64,000 nucleotides of DNA from DATFQE01 sp963733845 (GTDB lineage Bacteria; Actinomycetota; Thermoleophilia; Gaiellales; Gaiellaceae). Location of the stretch: assembly GCA_963733845.1 (NCBI GenBank), contig CAVTEM010000012.1, forward strand, positions 248,001 to 312,000, read 5' to 3'. Positions within the stretch are counted from its first letter, which is position 1; each line of letters begins with the position of its first letter. The position numbers were made by a program, and so were the translations under genes. The notes beneath the pieces are model-generated. The model ran no database searches, was not told the DNA's origin, and saw nothing but the letters and a program-made list of their open reading frames with translations. Positions 16,615-24,463 of the stretch are shown one piece after another.

Positions 16615-17349
16615 CTGCTCCTCGAGGTCGATGCGGTCACGAAGCGCTTCGGCGGTCTCCCGGCCGTCGACGGCGTGACGTTCGGGATCGACGACGGCGA
16701 CATCGTCGCCGTCGTCGGTCCGAACGGGGCCGGTAAGAGCACGCTCCTCAAGGTCATCGTCGGTCTCCAACGGCCGACGCACGGCGCCGTGCGGCTGGAG
16801 GGCGCGCGGGTCGACGGTCGCCGCGCCCATTGGGTCAGGCGCAAGGGAATCGCGATGGCCATGCAGAAGCCGCTTCCGTTCCCCTCGATGACGGCGCTCG
16901 AGAACGTCACCCTCGGCGCGATGTTCGGCGTCGGCAAGGGCGTCGTCGGCGAGCGCAAGGCGAGGCGGCGGGCGGCCGAGTCGCTGGCGTTCGTGGGGTT
17001 GGAGATGCGGGCCGACCATCCGATCTCGAGCCTGAACCTGCATCAGCTGCGGTTTCTCGAGCTGGCGAAGGCGCTCGCGGGCCGGCCGCGCCTGTTGCTG
17101 CTCGACGAGGTGATGGCGGGTCTGAACGAGACCGAGCTGGCCGCTTCGGTGGAGATCGTGCGCAACGTGCGTGACGAGCTCGGCACGACGATCCTGTGGG
17201 TCGAGCACGTGATGAGCGCCGTGATCCAGCTCGCCGAACGCGCGATCGTCCTCGACTTCGGCCAGGTGCTCGCCGATGGTGCCCCCGAGGTCGTGATGCG
17301 GGACCCCAAGGTCGTCGAGGCCTACCTCGGGCAGGCTCGGGTTGCTTGA
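16615..17349 (+). CDS. ABC transporter ATP-binding protein, LivG type, with degenerate signature motif
   Basis: About 244 residues. VVGPNGAGKSTLLK is Walker A, RPRLLLLDEVMAGLNETE holds Walker B and the D-loop, and TTILWVEHVM contains the switch histidine. The signature position reads SSLNLHQLRFLELAKALAG instead of LSGGQ; LivG proteins often deviate here, but this one has no SGG at all. Coding similarity starts at LLLEVDAVTKRFGGLPAVDG, yet the only start-like codon is CTG 16615 behind GGAGGCGGAG; the next GTG (16675) would remove the first strand. Either a CTG start or a base error. It follows the binding protein by 12 bases and overlaps livF. Confidence 0.82.
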   Translation: MLLEVDAVTKRFGGLPAVDGVTFGIDDGDIVAVVGPNGAGKSTLLKVIVGLQRPTHGAVRLEGARVDGRRAHWVRRKGIAMAMQKPLPFPSMTALENVTLGAMFGVGKGVVGERKARRRAAESLAFVGLEMRADHPISSLNLHQLRFLELAKALAGRPRLLLLDEVMAGLNETELAASVEIVRNVRDELGTTILWVEHVMSAVIQLAERAIVLDFGQVLADGAPEVVMRDPKVVEAYLGQARVA

Positions 17350-18041
17350 GGTCAAGGGGCTCGCGGCCGGTTACCTCGGCGAGCCGGTCATCGAAGGCAT
17401 CGACGTGGAGGTCGGCACCGGCGAGGCGGTGGCGATCATCGGCTCGAACGGCGCGGGAAAGTCGACGCTCTTCCGCGCCATAGCCGGCCTGCTTCCGCCC
17501 ATGGCCGGACGGGTCGTCTTCGACGGGAAGGACCTCACGCGCCGGCGTGCCCACCGGATCGCACGCGCCGGCATCGCGTACGTTCCGGCGGAGCGGCATC
17601 TGTTCCCGGCGATGACGCTGAAGTCCAATCTGATCCTGGGCGCTTATCCCAAGCGGCCGGACCGTGAGACGTTCGAGCTCGTGTACGAGCTCTTCCCGCG
17701 ATTGCGGGAGCGAAAGCGCCAGCAGGCCGGCACCCTGAGTGGCGGCGAGCAGCAGATGCTGGCGGTAGGTCGCGCGCTGATGGCACAGCCGCGGCTGCTG
17801 ATGCTCGACGAGCCCACGACCGGGCTCGCTCCCATCATCGCCGAGGCTTGCGTTCGAGGCGCTCGAGGGACTCAAGAAGAAAGGCATGACGCTGCTGATC
17901 GCCGAGCAGCAGGTCCCGCTCGCGCTCTCGGTGGCCGACCGAGGTTACGTGCTCGAGAACGGACGGATCCGGCTCGAAGGTGCCTCCAAGGAGCTCGAGC
18001 GGAACCCCGAGGTGCGACGTGCGTACCTGGGTATCGCATGA
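17342..18041 (+). CDS. ABC transporter ATP-binding protein, LivF type (one frame break)
   Basis: About 233 residues starting at TTG 17342 (LLEVKGLAAGYLGEPVIEGI), overlapping livG by eight bases. Walker A is IIGSNGAGKSTLFR, the signature is TLSGGEQQMLAVGRAL and Walker B is RLLMLDEPTTGLAP. Around 17850 the frame shifts: LAPIIAEA is followed, in another frame, by FEALEGLKKKGMTLLIAEQQ and ends EVRRAYLGIA. Conserved sequence on both sides suggests an indel in the data. The stop overlaps the permease start (ATGA). With LivG it would power import through the two permeases that follow. Confidence 0.85.
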
Positions 18042-18889
18042 GAGCGGTCCTGCTCGACGGGATCGTGCTCGGGCTGGCGTTCGGGCTGCTCGGCGTCGGA
18101 ATGACGCTGGTGTACGGGCTGGGCGGGGTCCTCAACCTCGCGTACGGCCAGATCGTGGTGCTCGCTGCGATCGTCGCCTCGCTCCTGATGGCGGACGGTG
18201 TTCCAACGGCTGTGGCCGCCGTCGTCGGCGTGCTGGCGGCGACCGGAACCGCCGTCCTGCTCGACCTCACCTTGATGCGGCCGGTCTACCGCCAGCGGGG
18301 CGAGGAGCGGATCCTCATGGGCCTCCTCCTGACCCTCGGGGCCGCGTTCGTGATCGGGGGACTGCTCGCCTGGCGCTACCCCCTCGGCGCGCTGTACATC
18401 AACATCGGCGGCGAGCCGATCTCGATCCTCGGCGTGCCGCTGGCGGTCGGGAGCTTCTGGGCTTCCGTGATCACGCTGGCAGTGGGGGCGGTGCTGCTCG
18501 TGTTCCTCGGCGCCACCACGTTCGGACGCGGCATCCGCTCCGTGATCCAGGACGAGACCGGCGCGCGGCTCGTCGGCATCAACCCATCGTCCGTCCGCAC
18601 GGTCGTCTTCGCGCTGAGCGGGGCGCTGGCAGGGATCGTGGCGGTCACGCAGTCGATGAGCGGGCCGCTGACGGTCAACGCCGGCTTCGAGCTCACCACC
18701 TTCGCGCTCATCGTCACGGTCGTGGGCGGGCTCGGCAGCGTCGCAGGAGCTTTCCTGGCCGGCGTGCTGCTCGGGATGGTGAACACCCTGAGCGCCCACT
18801 ACATCGGGCAGTACATCACGAGCGTGATCCTGCTCGGCGCCGCCGCCCTCACGCTCCTCATCCGACCCCGCGGGCTGCTCGGGCGGTGA
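18038..18889 (+). CDS. ABC transporter permease, LivH type
   Basis: 283 residues, mostly hydrophobic, with about eight membrane segments. The start LLDGIVLGLAFGLLGVGMTL followed by VYGLGGVLNLAYGQIVVLAA is the LivH pattern, and RGIRSVIQDETGARLVGINP is the cytoplasmic loop (EAA-like) that docks onto the ATPases. The end LLIRPRGLLGR is also typical. Starts inside the livF stop and overlaps the livM start, so the five transporter genes form a tight operon. The gene is intact. Confidence 0.88.
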   Translation: MRAVLLDGIVLGLAFGLLGVGMTLVYGLGGVLNLAYGQIVVLAAIVASLLMADGVPTAVAAVVGVLAATGTAVLLDLTLMRPVYRQRGEERILMGLLLTLGAAFVIGGLLAWRYPLGALYINIGGEPISILGVPLAVGSFWASVITLAVGAVLLVFLGATTFGRGIRSVIQDETGARLVGINPSSVRTVVFALSGALAGIVAVTQSMSGPLTVNAGFELTTFALIVTVVGGLGSVAGAFLAGVLLGMVNTLSAHYIGQYITSVILLGAAALTLLIRPRGLLGR

Positions 18890-19929
18890 GCGCGATGACC
18901 GAGGCAACGGGTGGCGCGTCGAGGCGCCGAGCCGCCCTGGCGGGCTCCGTCGGCAAGGCGGTCGGCCCGATCGTCGCCGCCGCGGTGATTCTCGCGATCC
19001 TCCCGTCGATCTGGTTCGGGGACTCGCGCTTCACGACGTCGCTGGCCGTCCAGGCGCTGGTGTTCGCCTCGACGGGTGTCGGCTTCAACCTGATCTTCGG
19101 GTGCACGAACCAGCTCTTCCTGTGCGTCGGCGCTCTGGCCGGCATCGGCGGTTACGGCGCCGCCATCCTCTCGGAGAGGACGACGCTGCCCGTCGTGGCG
19201 GGGGTGGCCGTCGGCACGGCGAGCGCCGCGATCGTGGGCGGACTGCTGAGCTGGATCGCGGTGCGGCGCTCGCTCGGCGTCATCTTCACCGGCGTCGTGA
19301 CGCTCGTGTTCTCGCTCGCGTTCGCCAACCTGCTCCTCGGGCAGCGCGACCTGACGGGAGCCGAGTCGGGCCTCATCCTGTCCGGCCTCCCCGACGGCCT
19401 CGCCGACGACGAGGTCGGCGCCTACTACCTCTTCGCTGGCGTGCTCGTCGCCTTCCTGATCGTCTTTCGCGCGCTCCAGGTCTCCCACATCGGGTGGGCG
19501 TTCCGTGCACTGCGTGACGACGAGACGGCTGCCGAGCTCGCGGGCGTCGACGTCGCGCGGTACCGGATCTACGCCGCGACCGTGGGCTCGGCGATGGTCG
19601 GGCTGACGGGGGCGCTCTACGCATACAGCGTGGGGTTCATCAGCCCGGCGACGTACAGCTTCGACCACGTGGACGTCCGGGTCCTCGTGATCGTGGCGTT
19701 CGGCGGCCTCGGCACACTGCTCGGGCCACTCATCGGGGCGGGCGTGTTCGCGGTCGTGGACGAGCAGCTGAGCAGCAGCTTCGAGCTACGGGAAGTGCTG
19801 TACGGCGTGATCCTGATCGCGATCTTCCTCGGCTTCCGACACGGGGTCGTCCAGACTGTCGTCGACCTGTTCAGCCGACTGTTCGGCCGCAGGCGCGCGC
19901 AGCCCGCGCTGGGGCCGACGCGCGAGTAG
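18886..19929 (+). CDS. ABC transporter permease, LivM type
   Basis: 347 residues from GTG 18886, which overlaps the livH stop; an ATG at 18895 is the alternative. After a short charged N terminus there are about nine membrane segments (VGPIVAAAVILAILPSIWFG, GVGFNLIFGCTNQLFLCVGA, and others). The docking loop is HIGWAFRALRDDETAAELAG. The C terminus ends in an arginine-rich tail (FGRRRAQPALGPTRE). Last gene of the transporter operon; 40 bases separate it from the second TetR-type operator, which begins the next transcription unit. Confidence 0.87.
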   Translation: MSAMTEATGGASRRRAALAGSVGKAVGPIVAAAVILAILPSIWFGDSRFTTSLAVQALVFASTGVGFNLIFGCTNQLFLCVGALAGIGGYGAAILSERTTLPVVAGVAVGTASAAIVGGLLSWIAVRRSLGVIFTGVVTLVFSLAFANLLLGQRDLTGAESGLILSGLPDGLADDEVGAYYLFAGVLVAFLIVFRALQVSHIGWAFRALRDDETAAELAGVDVARYRIYAATVGSAMVGLTGALYAYSVGFISPATYSFDHVDVRVLVIVAFGGLGTLLGPLIGAGVFAVVDEQLSSSFELREVLYGVILIAIFLGFRHGVVQTVVDLFSRLFGRRRAQPALGPTRE

Positions 19930-19969
19930 GCTCGGGGCCATGACCCAGCCGCCGGCATGGGTTGACGCT

Positions 19970-19985
19970 GACCGTCCGGTCAGTC
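19970..19985. promoter_or_regulatory. TetR-type operator copy 2 (paa-like operon)
   Basis: GACCGTCCGGTCAGTC matches the GACTGNCCGGNCAGTC form with one mismatch and lies 11 bases before the GTG taken as the paaA start. A TTGACG at 19962-19967 just upstream could be a -35 element, so a bound repressor would sit over the promoter. Confidence 0.68.
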
Positions 19986-19996
19986 AGACTCCGGGA

Positions 19997-20924
19997 GTGG
20001 ACGACCACGGCGCTGCTCGAGCGGCTCGCGGACGGGAAGCTGGTCGAGGGACCCGAGTACGCGAGCGAGGATTACGTCAAAGGTCTCGCCCGGACGCTGA
20101 TCGTGTCCGGCGACACCGAACTGATCAGCGCTCCGGCCTACCTCAAGGCCGCCGAGCGGGCACCCCGGTTGCAGTCCTTCGTCTCGGTCGTCGGGATCAT
20201 CCAGGACGAGCTCGGTCACGCGCACATCGCCTACAGGATGCTGCGCGACCTCGGCATCGATACCGACGCGCTCATCTACGAGCGCCAGCCCTCGGAGTTC
20301 CGTCATCCGTACGCCTTCGACGTCCCGCTCGAGAACTGGCCCGAGATGGTGGTCGCAAACGGCTTCTACGACCGGGCAGGCTTCGTCCTGCTCAGCGACA
20401 TCTTCCAAAACACGTCGTACGGTCCGTGGAAACGTGCCCTCGTGAAGGTCGATCGCGAGGAGACGTTCCACCTTCGGCACGGCGAGCGCTGGATGAAGAC
20501 GCTCGCCGCCGACGCGGCGACGCGCGCGGATCTCCAGGCCGCGGTCGACTGGATGTTCCTGATGACGATCGAGTGGTTCGGGCTTCCCGACCACCTCAAG
20601 CGGCACCGGGAGCAGATCGACTACGGGTTGAAGGGCAAGACGAACGACGAGCTGAGGCAGGAGTGGATGTCGACGGCAGTGCCGTTCTGCGAGTCGATCG
20701 GCATCGACGTCCCGGCTCACTTCGACGCCGCTGCAGGTCGCTACGTCATCGACTGCCCCTTCCCCGTGCAGTTCGACGAGCGCGAGAAGCGCTGGCTCCT
20801 CGAGGAGGGCGAGATCACGTGGGACGACGTACTCGAGCGCTGGCGTCGTCGAGGGCCCGCGAACGAGGAGCTCGTGGAGATGATCCAGCGCGGACGGCTT
20901 CAGCGGCTGTCGGTGGCGGCGTGA
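19997..20924 (+). CDS. paaA: Aryl-CoA epoxidase subunit, PaaA-like (start region uncertain)
   Basis: About 309 residues of the ferritin-like catalytic subunit of the phenylacetyl-CoA epoxidase family: ALLERLADGKLVEGPEYASE, VVGIIQDELGHAHIAYRM (first ExxH iron motif), DIFQNTSYGPWKRALVKVDR and EETFHLRHGERWM (second ExxxH motif). PaaA with PaaC inserts one oxygen atom into the ring of the CoA thioester. The reading frame is open back to TTG 19962, but that would place the operator inside the gene; the GTG at 19997 is one base out of frame with ALLERL, so an indel near 20005 is likely. First gene of a long operon; the stop overlaps the DUF59 gene. Confidence 0.85.
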
Positions 20925-21229
20925 CCGTGAGCGAGGCACACGTCCGGTCGGCGCTCCGGGAGGTGCACGACCCCGAGTACCCGGTCAGCCTGGTCGACAT
21001 GGGGCTCGTGCGGGGCGTCGAGATCGAGGGCTCCTCCGTGCGCGTCGACGTCGCGTACTGCTCGCTCGGCTGTCCGTGCATCGAGCTGATCGAGGACGAC
21101 ATCCGCGAGCGCCTGCTCGGGCTCGAGGGCGTCGACGAGGTCAAGGTGCGCGAGGTCTTCGACCGATGGACGCGACGGGACATCTCGGCGCGGGGCCTGA
21201 AGGTCCTGCGCGCCACCGGGGTCGGATGA
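20921..21229 (+). CDS. paaD: PaaD-like protein reduced to the DUF59/MIP18 domain
   Basis: 102 residues from GTG 20921. VRSALREVHDPEYPVSLVDM is the DUF59 signature, with the DPEYP motif, and YCSLGCPCIELIEDDIRERL contains the conserved cysteines used in iron-sulfur or iron delivery. PaaD proteins normally carry, after this domain, a zinc ribbon with two CxxC motifs; that part is absent here and appears instead at the end of the paaC product. The role is assembly or maturation of the oxygenase rather than catalysis. Overlaps paaA and paaB by four bases on each side. Confidence 0.82.
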   Translation: MTVSEAHVRSALREVHDPEYPVSLVDMGLVRGVEIEGSSVRVDVAYCSLGCPCIELIEDDIRERLLGLEGVDEVKVREVFDRWTRRDISARGLKVLRATGVG

Positions 21230-21423
21230 CCGCTCGGCCCGACGTGTGGGAGGTGTTCGCCAGGCAGGACGTGCGCATTCCGATCCGGCACATCGGGCGC
21301 GTGGACGCGACGACCGTCGATGACGCCCTGGTCTACGCACGGACGCTGTACGAGGAGTGGACGTGGGCGGACATGTTCATCGTCCCACGACGGGAGATCG
21401 CGACGGTGGTGAAGCCGGCGTGA
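21226..21423 (+). CDS. paaB: PaaB-like subunit, short form
   Basis: 65 residues (MTARPDVWEVFARQDVRIPI, then RHIGRVDATTVDDALVYART and ADMFIVPRREIATVVKPA). The start and the IVPRREI strand match PaaB, the small bridging subunit of the epoxidase, but the usual protein is about 95 residues, so the C-terminal third is missing. The next gene, an unknown protein of 68 residues, starts inside its stop codon; the two could together fill the role of one PaaB. No frame break is needed to explain the short length. Confidence 0.78.
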   Translation: MTARPDVWEVFARQDVRIPIRHIGRVDATTVDDALVYARTLYEEWTWADMFIVPRREIATVVKPA

Positions 21424-21626
21424 GGGACGAGCTGCTTGTTTTCGGCAGGACCGAGTACGCGGAGCCGCTCACCGAGCAAGGGGTGGCGCCGACGGTGGAC
21501 AACGTGCTCGAGACCCGGCCCGGGTCGTGGGTGGAGCTGGTCGCGTTCCCCCGCAGCACGGTGCACTGGATCATTCGCGACGGCGAGGACGCCGACAGTG
21601 AGCGCCCGGCTCGAGCTGGCCGATAG
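21420..21626 (+). CDS. Unknown small protein between paaB and paaC
   Basis: 68 residues from GTG 21420 (VRDELLVFGRTEYAEPLTEQ, then GVAPTVDNVLETRPGSWVEL and FPRSTVHWIIRDGED). I do not recognise a family. It is coupled to paaB by a GTGA overlap, overlaps the start of paaC by 29 bases and has the codon use of its neighbours, so it is a real operon member rather than a shadow. It has no signal peptide or membrane segment; the pattern of alternating charged and hydrophobic residues suggests a small beta-rich subunit. A split half of PaaB or a novel accessory subunit are possible. Confidence 0.68.
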   Translation: MRDELLVFGRTEYAEPLTEQGVAPTVDNVLETRPGSWVELVAFPRSTVHWIIRDGEDADSERPARAGR

Positions 21627-22479
21627 CCGCGCGGAGGCGGCGGCGCTCGCGAACCTCGTCGCCTCCGTCGCCGACAACAAGTACTTCCTCGCGCACAGGC
21701 TCGCGCGCTGGGGCGTCGGCGCGCCGGCGCTCGAGAGCGCGGTGGCCTGCACGGCGATCGCGCAGGAGGAGGCGGGGCACGCCCGTGGGCTGTACTCGTT
21801 GCTGGAGGACTTCCCGCCCGAGCTGCGACCCGTGCCGCTCGATCGCGAGGACGATCGCGAGCGCAAGTACGCGGTCTCGTTCCTCCTGGAAGCGAGCGAC
21901 TCGTGGTACCGCGCCGTCGCGGCGCAGGCGCTGATCGACTTCGCCATGACGATCCTCCTCGAGGCGTGCGTCGACTCGTCGGTCGCCGAGCTTCGGAAGC
22001 GCGCAGACCGGATCCTGGCCGACGAGGGCTTCCACCAGCGCTACGTCGAGGGGAGGCTGCGCGAGCTCGGCTCGACGCCCGCCGAGGCCTCGATCCTCGA
22101 GGACGAGGTGGCGGCGCTGCTGCCCGAGACGCTGTGCTGGTTCGGCCCGCCCGGTGAGCCCGGGCTCGAGCTGCTCGTCGGCGCAGGCATCGTCGAGCAC
22201 GACAACGACACGTTGCGCGAGCGCTTCCAGGTCGGGATGCGCGCGCAAGCCGAGCGAGCGGGCCTGCGCCTGCCCGAGCCGGGAGAGCTGCCGTGGGAGC
22301 GGTGGAGCAGCCTGGAGCGCCGGCTGAACGCCGGGCCGGCGCCCGGCGACGAGGTCGCGTGTCCGTGGTGCTCCTCGGTCGAGGTCGAGCGAATCGGCGA
22401 GTTCGGGCCCGGCCTCATGACCGAGCAGTGGATGTGCCTCTCGTGCAAGAGCCCGTTCGAGCGGATTCGGAAGCGCTGA
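21598..22479 (+). CDS. paaC: PaaC-like epoxidase subunit fused to a PaaD-type zinc ribbon
   Basis: 293 residues from GTG 21598. Residues 1-240 are the ferritin-like PaaC fold: SVADNKYFLAHRLARW, CTAIAQEEAGHARGLYSLLE (EExxGH) and RILADEGFHQRYVEGRLREL. Residues about 255-293 form a zinc ribbon, CPWCSSVEVERIGEFGPGLM to WMCLSCKSPFERIRKR, with two CxxC motifs; this ribbon is normally the C-terminal part of PaaD. PaaC is the structural partner of PaaA. The fusion agrees with the shortened PaaD two genes upstream. The junction is continuous in one frame with no sign of an assembly join. The stop overlaps the next start. Confidence 0.85.
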   Translation: MSARLELADSRAEAAALANLVASVADNKYFLAHRLARWGVGAPALESAVACTAIAQEEAGHARGLYSLLEDFPPELRPVPLDREDDRERKYAVSFLLEASDSWYRAVAAQALIDFAMTILLEACVDSSVAELRKRADRILADEGFHQRYVEGRLRELGSTPAEASILEDEVAALLPETLCWFGPPGEPGLELLVGAGIVEHDNDTLRERFQVGMRAQAERAGLRLPEPGELPWERWSSLERRLNAGPAPGDEVACPWCSSVEVERIGEFGPGLMTEQWMCLSCKSPFERIRKR

Positions 22480-23015
22480 TGGGTCTCTACGGCTTCGGGG
22501 GGATGGAACCGCAGGTGGCATCCGACGCGTTCGTCGCGCCGACCGCGACGCTGATCGGCGAGGTCGTGCTCGAGGCGGAGTCGAGCGTCTGGTTCGGTGC
22601 GGTGCTGCGGGCGGACTTCGGCCGGATCGTCGTTGGCGAGGGGTCGTGCGTGCAGGACAACGCCGTCATCCACGCGGCCGAGGGGCTGCCGACCGTACTC
22701 GGCGCGAACGTCGCGGTCGGCCATGCGGCGATGCTGGAGGGGTGCGTCGTCGAGGACGGCGCGCTGATCGGCACGGGTGCGATCGTGCTGCAGCGAGCGC
22801 GCGTCGGAGCGGGGGCGCTCGTCGCGGCCGGCAGCGTCGTCCGCGAGGGGCAGGAGATCCCGGCCGGCGTGGTCGCCGCCGGTGTTCCCGCTGTGGCGAA
22901 GAAGGCGGTCGAGGGTTCGCCCCGCCGCTGGGTCGAGACCGCGGCTGCGGAGTACCGCGAGCTGCGACGCCGCTACTTGGAGGAGCTGAACTCGAGAGAG
23001 GAGCTGCGATGGTGA
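22479..23015 (+). CDS. Gamma-carbonic-anhydrase-like protein, PaaY type
   Basis: 178 residues forming a left-handed beta helix of hexapeptide repeats (VVLEAESSVWFGAVLRADFG, VVEDGALIGTGAIVLQRARV). Two of the three usual zinc histidines are visible (VIHAAEG and AVGHAAML), but the third, normally in a VLHGC strand, is glutamate here (MLEGC), so the metal site may be altered. PaaY in phenylacetate clusters is a thioesterase that clears dead-end hydroxylated CoA esters; the operon position suggests the same type of repair role. ATG overlaps the paaC stop; its own end overlaps the following aldehyde dehydrogenase. Confidence 0.82.
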   Translation: MGLYGFGGMEPQVASDAFVAPTATLIGEVVLEAESSVWFGAVLRADFGRIVVGEGSCVQDNAVIHAAEGLPTVLGANVAVGHAAMLEGCVVEDGALIGTGAIVLQRARVGAGALVAAGSVVREGQEIPAGVVAAGVPAVAKKAVEGSPRRWVETAAAEYRELRRRYLEELNSREELRW

Positions 23016-24463
23016 GGATGCTGATCGGAGGCGAGCAGACGGACGCGACCGCGACGGACGAGCTCGACGTCATCGATCCCGCGACGGAAGACGTCTACGA
23101 GACGGTTCCGGCCGGTGATGCGGGCGCCGTCGACCTGGCAGTGCAGGCGGCGGCGGGGGCCTTCTCCGAGTGGTCGAAGACGGACGCCGAGAAGCGCGCC
23201 GAGCTCATCCGCGCGGGGCTCGAGCTCGTCGTCGAGCACAAGGACGAGATCGTCGAGACGCTGACGCACGAACAGGGGAAGCCGACGATCGAGGCTGCCG
23301 GGGAGCTCCAGCACTTCGTGCACGGCATGCAGTACTACGCCGACCTCGCGACGAAGGTGCGCGGCGCCTACCAGGACCTGCCCTCGACACTCGGCCGCTC
23401 GTACGGAATGGTGATCAGGCGTCCGGTCGGCCCGGTGGCGGCGATCGTGCCGTACAACTACCCACTGACGCTGATGGGCACCAAGGTCGGCCCCGCGCTG
23501 GCCGCCGGGAACACGGTCGTGGTGAAGCCGGCGTCGTCGACACCGCTCGCCACGTTGAAGGTCGCCGAGCTCTTCCACGAGGCGGGGCTGCCGGCGGGCG
23601 TGCTGAACGTCGTCACGGGCCGAGGCTCGGTGATCGGCGACGCGCTCGTCACGCACCCGCTGATCCGCCGCGTCGCGTTCACGGGAGAGACCGGCACCGG
23701 CAGGCACGTCGCGGCTCTCGCAGCGCCCGCGTTCAAGCGGGTCACGCTCGAGCTGGGCGGCTCGGATCCGATGATCGTCTGTCCCGACGCCGACCCCAAG
23801 GCCGCGGTGAAGGGCGCGGTGATCGCGCGCTTCTGGAACGCCGGCCAGTCGTGCCTCGCGGCGAAGCGGCTGTACGTCTTCGACGAGATCTACGACGACT
23901 TCGTGTCCGCGCTCGTGGGCGAGCTCGAGCGGTACGAGTGCGGCGAAGGCTGGACGCGCCCCGAGAAGCCGAGGCTGCGCCTGGGGCCCGTGCACACGGA
24001 GCACGGGCGCGACGAGCTGTCGGCGCAGCTCGAGGACGCGGTCGCGCGAGGCGCGCGCGTCCTGCACGGAGGTGGGGTGCCGTCGGACCGCGACAAGGGC
24101 TTCTTCTTCGAGCCGACGCTGGTCGAGAGCGCGCCGCACGACTCTCGCCTCGTCACCGAGGAGGTGTTCGGACCGATCCTGCCGGTCTTCCGCGTCCACG
24201 ACATCGACGAGGCGATCAGGCTCGCGAACGACACGCGCTACGGCCTCGGGTCGTCGATCTGGACGTACGACGCGCGCTACATCGACCGAGCCGCCCAGGA
24301 GATCGAAGCCGGGATGACGTGGGTGAACCAGATCCACTACGGCTACGACGAGCTGCCCTTCGGAGGGCTGAAGGAGAGCGGGCTCGGAAAGGAGCACGGA
24401 ATGGAGGCGATGCTCGACCACTACCTCGAGACGAAGTCCGTCGTCGTCGGAGGCCTGGGCTGA
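23009..24463 (+). CDS. Aldehyde dehydrogenase (first of two in the paa-like operon)
   Basis: 484 residues, intact. PYNYPLTLMGTKVGPALAAG is the conserved N-terminal catalytic region, VTLELGGSDPM holds the general-base glutamate and WNAGQSCLAAKR the catalytic cysteine; the C-terminal DELPFGGLKESGLGKEHGM closes the domain. It belongs to the succinate-semialdehyde/NAD-dependent group. In the paa setting the ring-opened product is a semialdehyde-CoA normally handled by PaaZ; no PaaZ is present, so this enzyme may oxidise such a semialdehyde. The substrate cannot be read from the sequence. ATG overlaps the preceding stop. Confidence 0.82.
   Translation: MVRMLIGGEQTDATATDELDVIDPATEDVYETVPAGDAGAVDLAVQAAAGAFSEWSKTDAEKRAELIRAGLELVVEHKDEIVETLTHEQGKPTIEAAGELQHFVHGMQYYADLATKVRGAYQDLPSTLGRSYGMVIRRPVGPVAAIVPYNYPLTLMGTKVGPALAAGNTVVVKPASSTPLATLKVAELFHEAGLPAGVLNVVTGRGSVIGDALVTHPLIRRVAFTGETGTGRHVAALAAPAFKRVTLELGGSDPMIVCPDADPKAAVKGAVIARFWNAGQSCLAAKRLYVFDEIYDDFVSALVGELERYECGEGWTRPEKPRLRLGPVHTEHGRDELSAQLEDAVARGARVLHGGGVPSDRDKGFFFEPTLVESAPHDSRLVTEEVFGPILPVFRVHDIDEAIRLANDTRYGLGSSIWTYDARYIDRAAQEIEAGMTWVNQIHYGYDELPFGGLKESGLGKEHGMEAMLDHYLETKSVVVGGLG

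Noticed and set aside
19962..19996. A TTG-initiated extension of paaA
   Set aside because: It would place the TetR-type operator and a likely -35 element inside the coding region, and the extra residues do not resemble PaaA.
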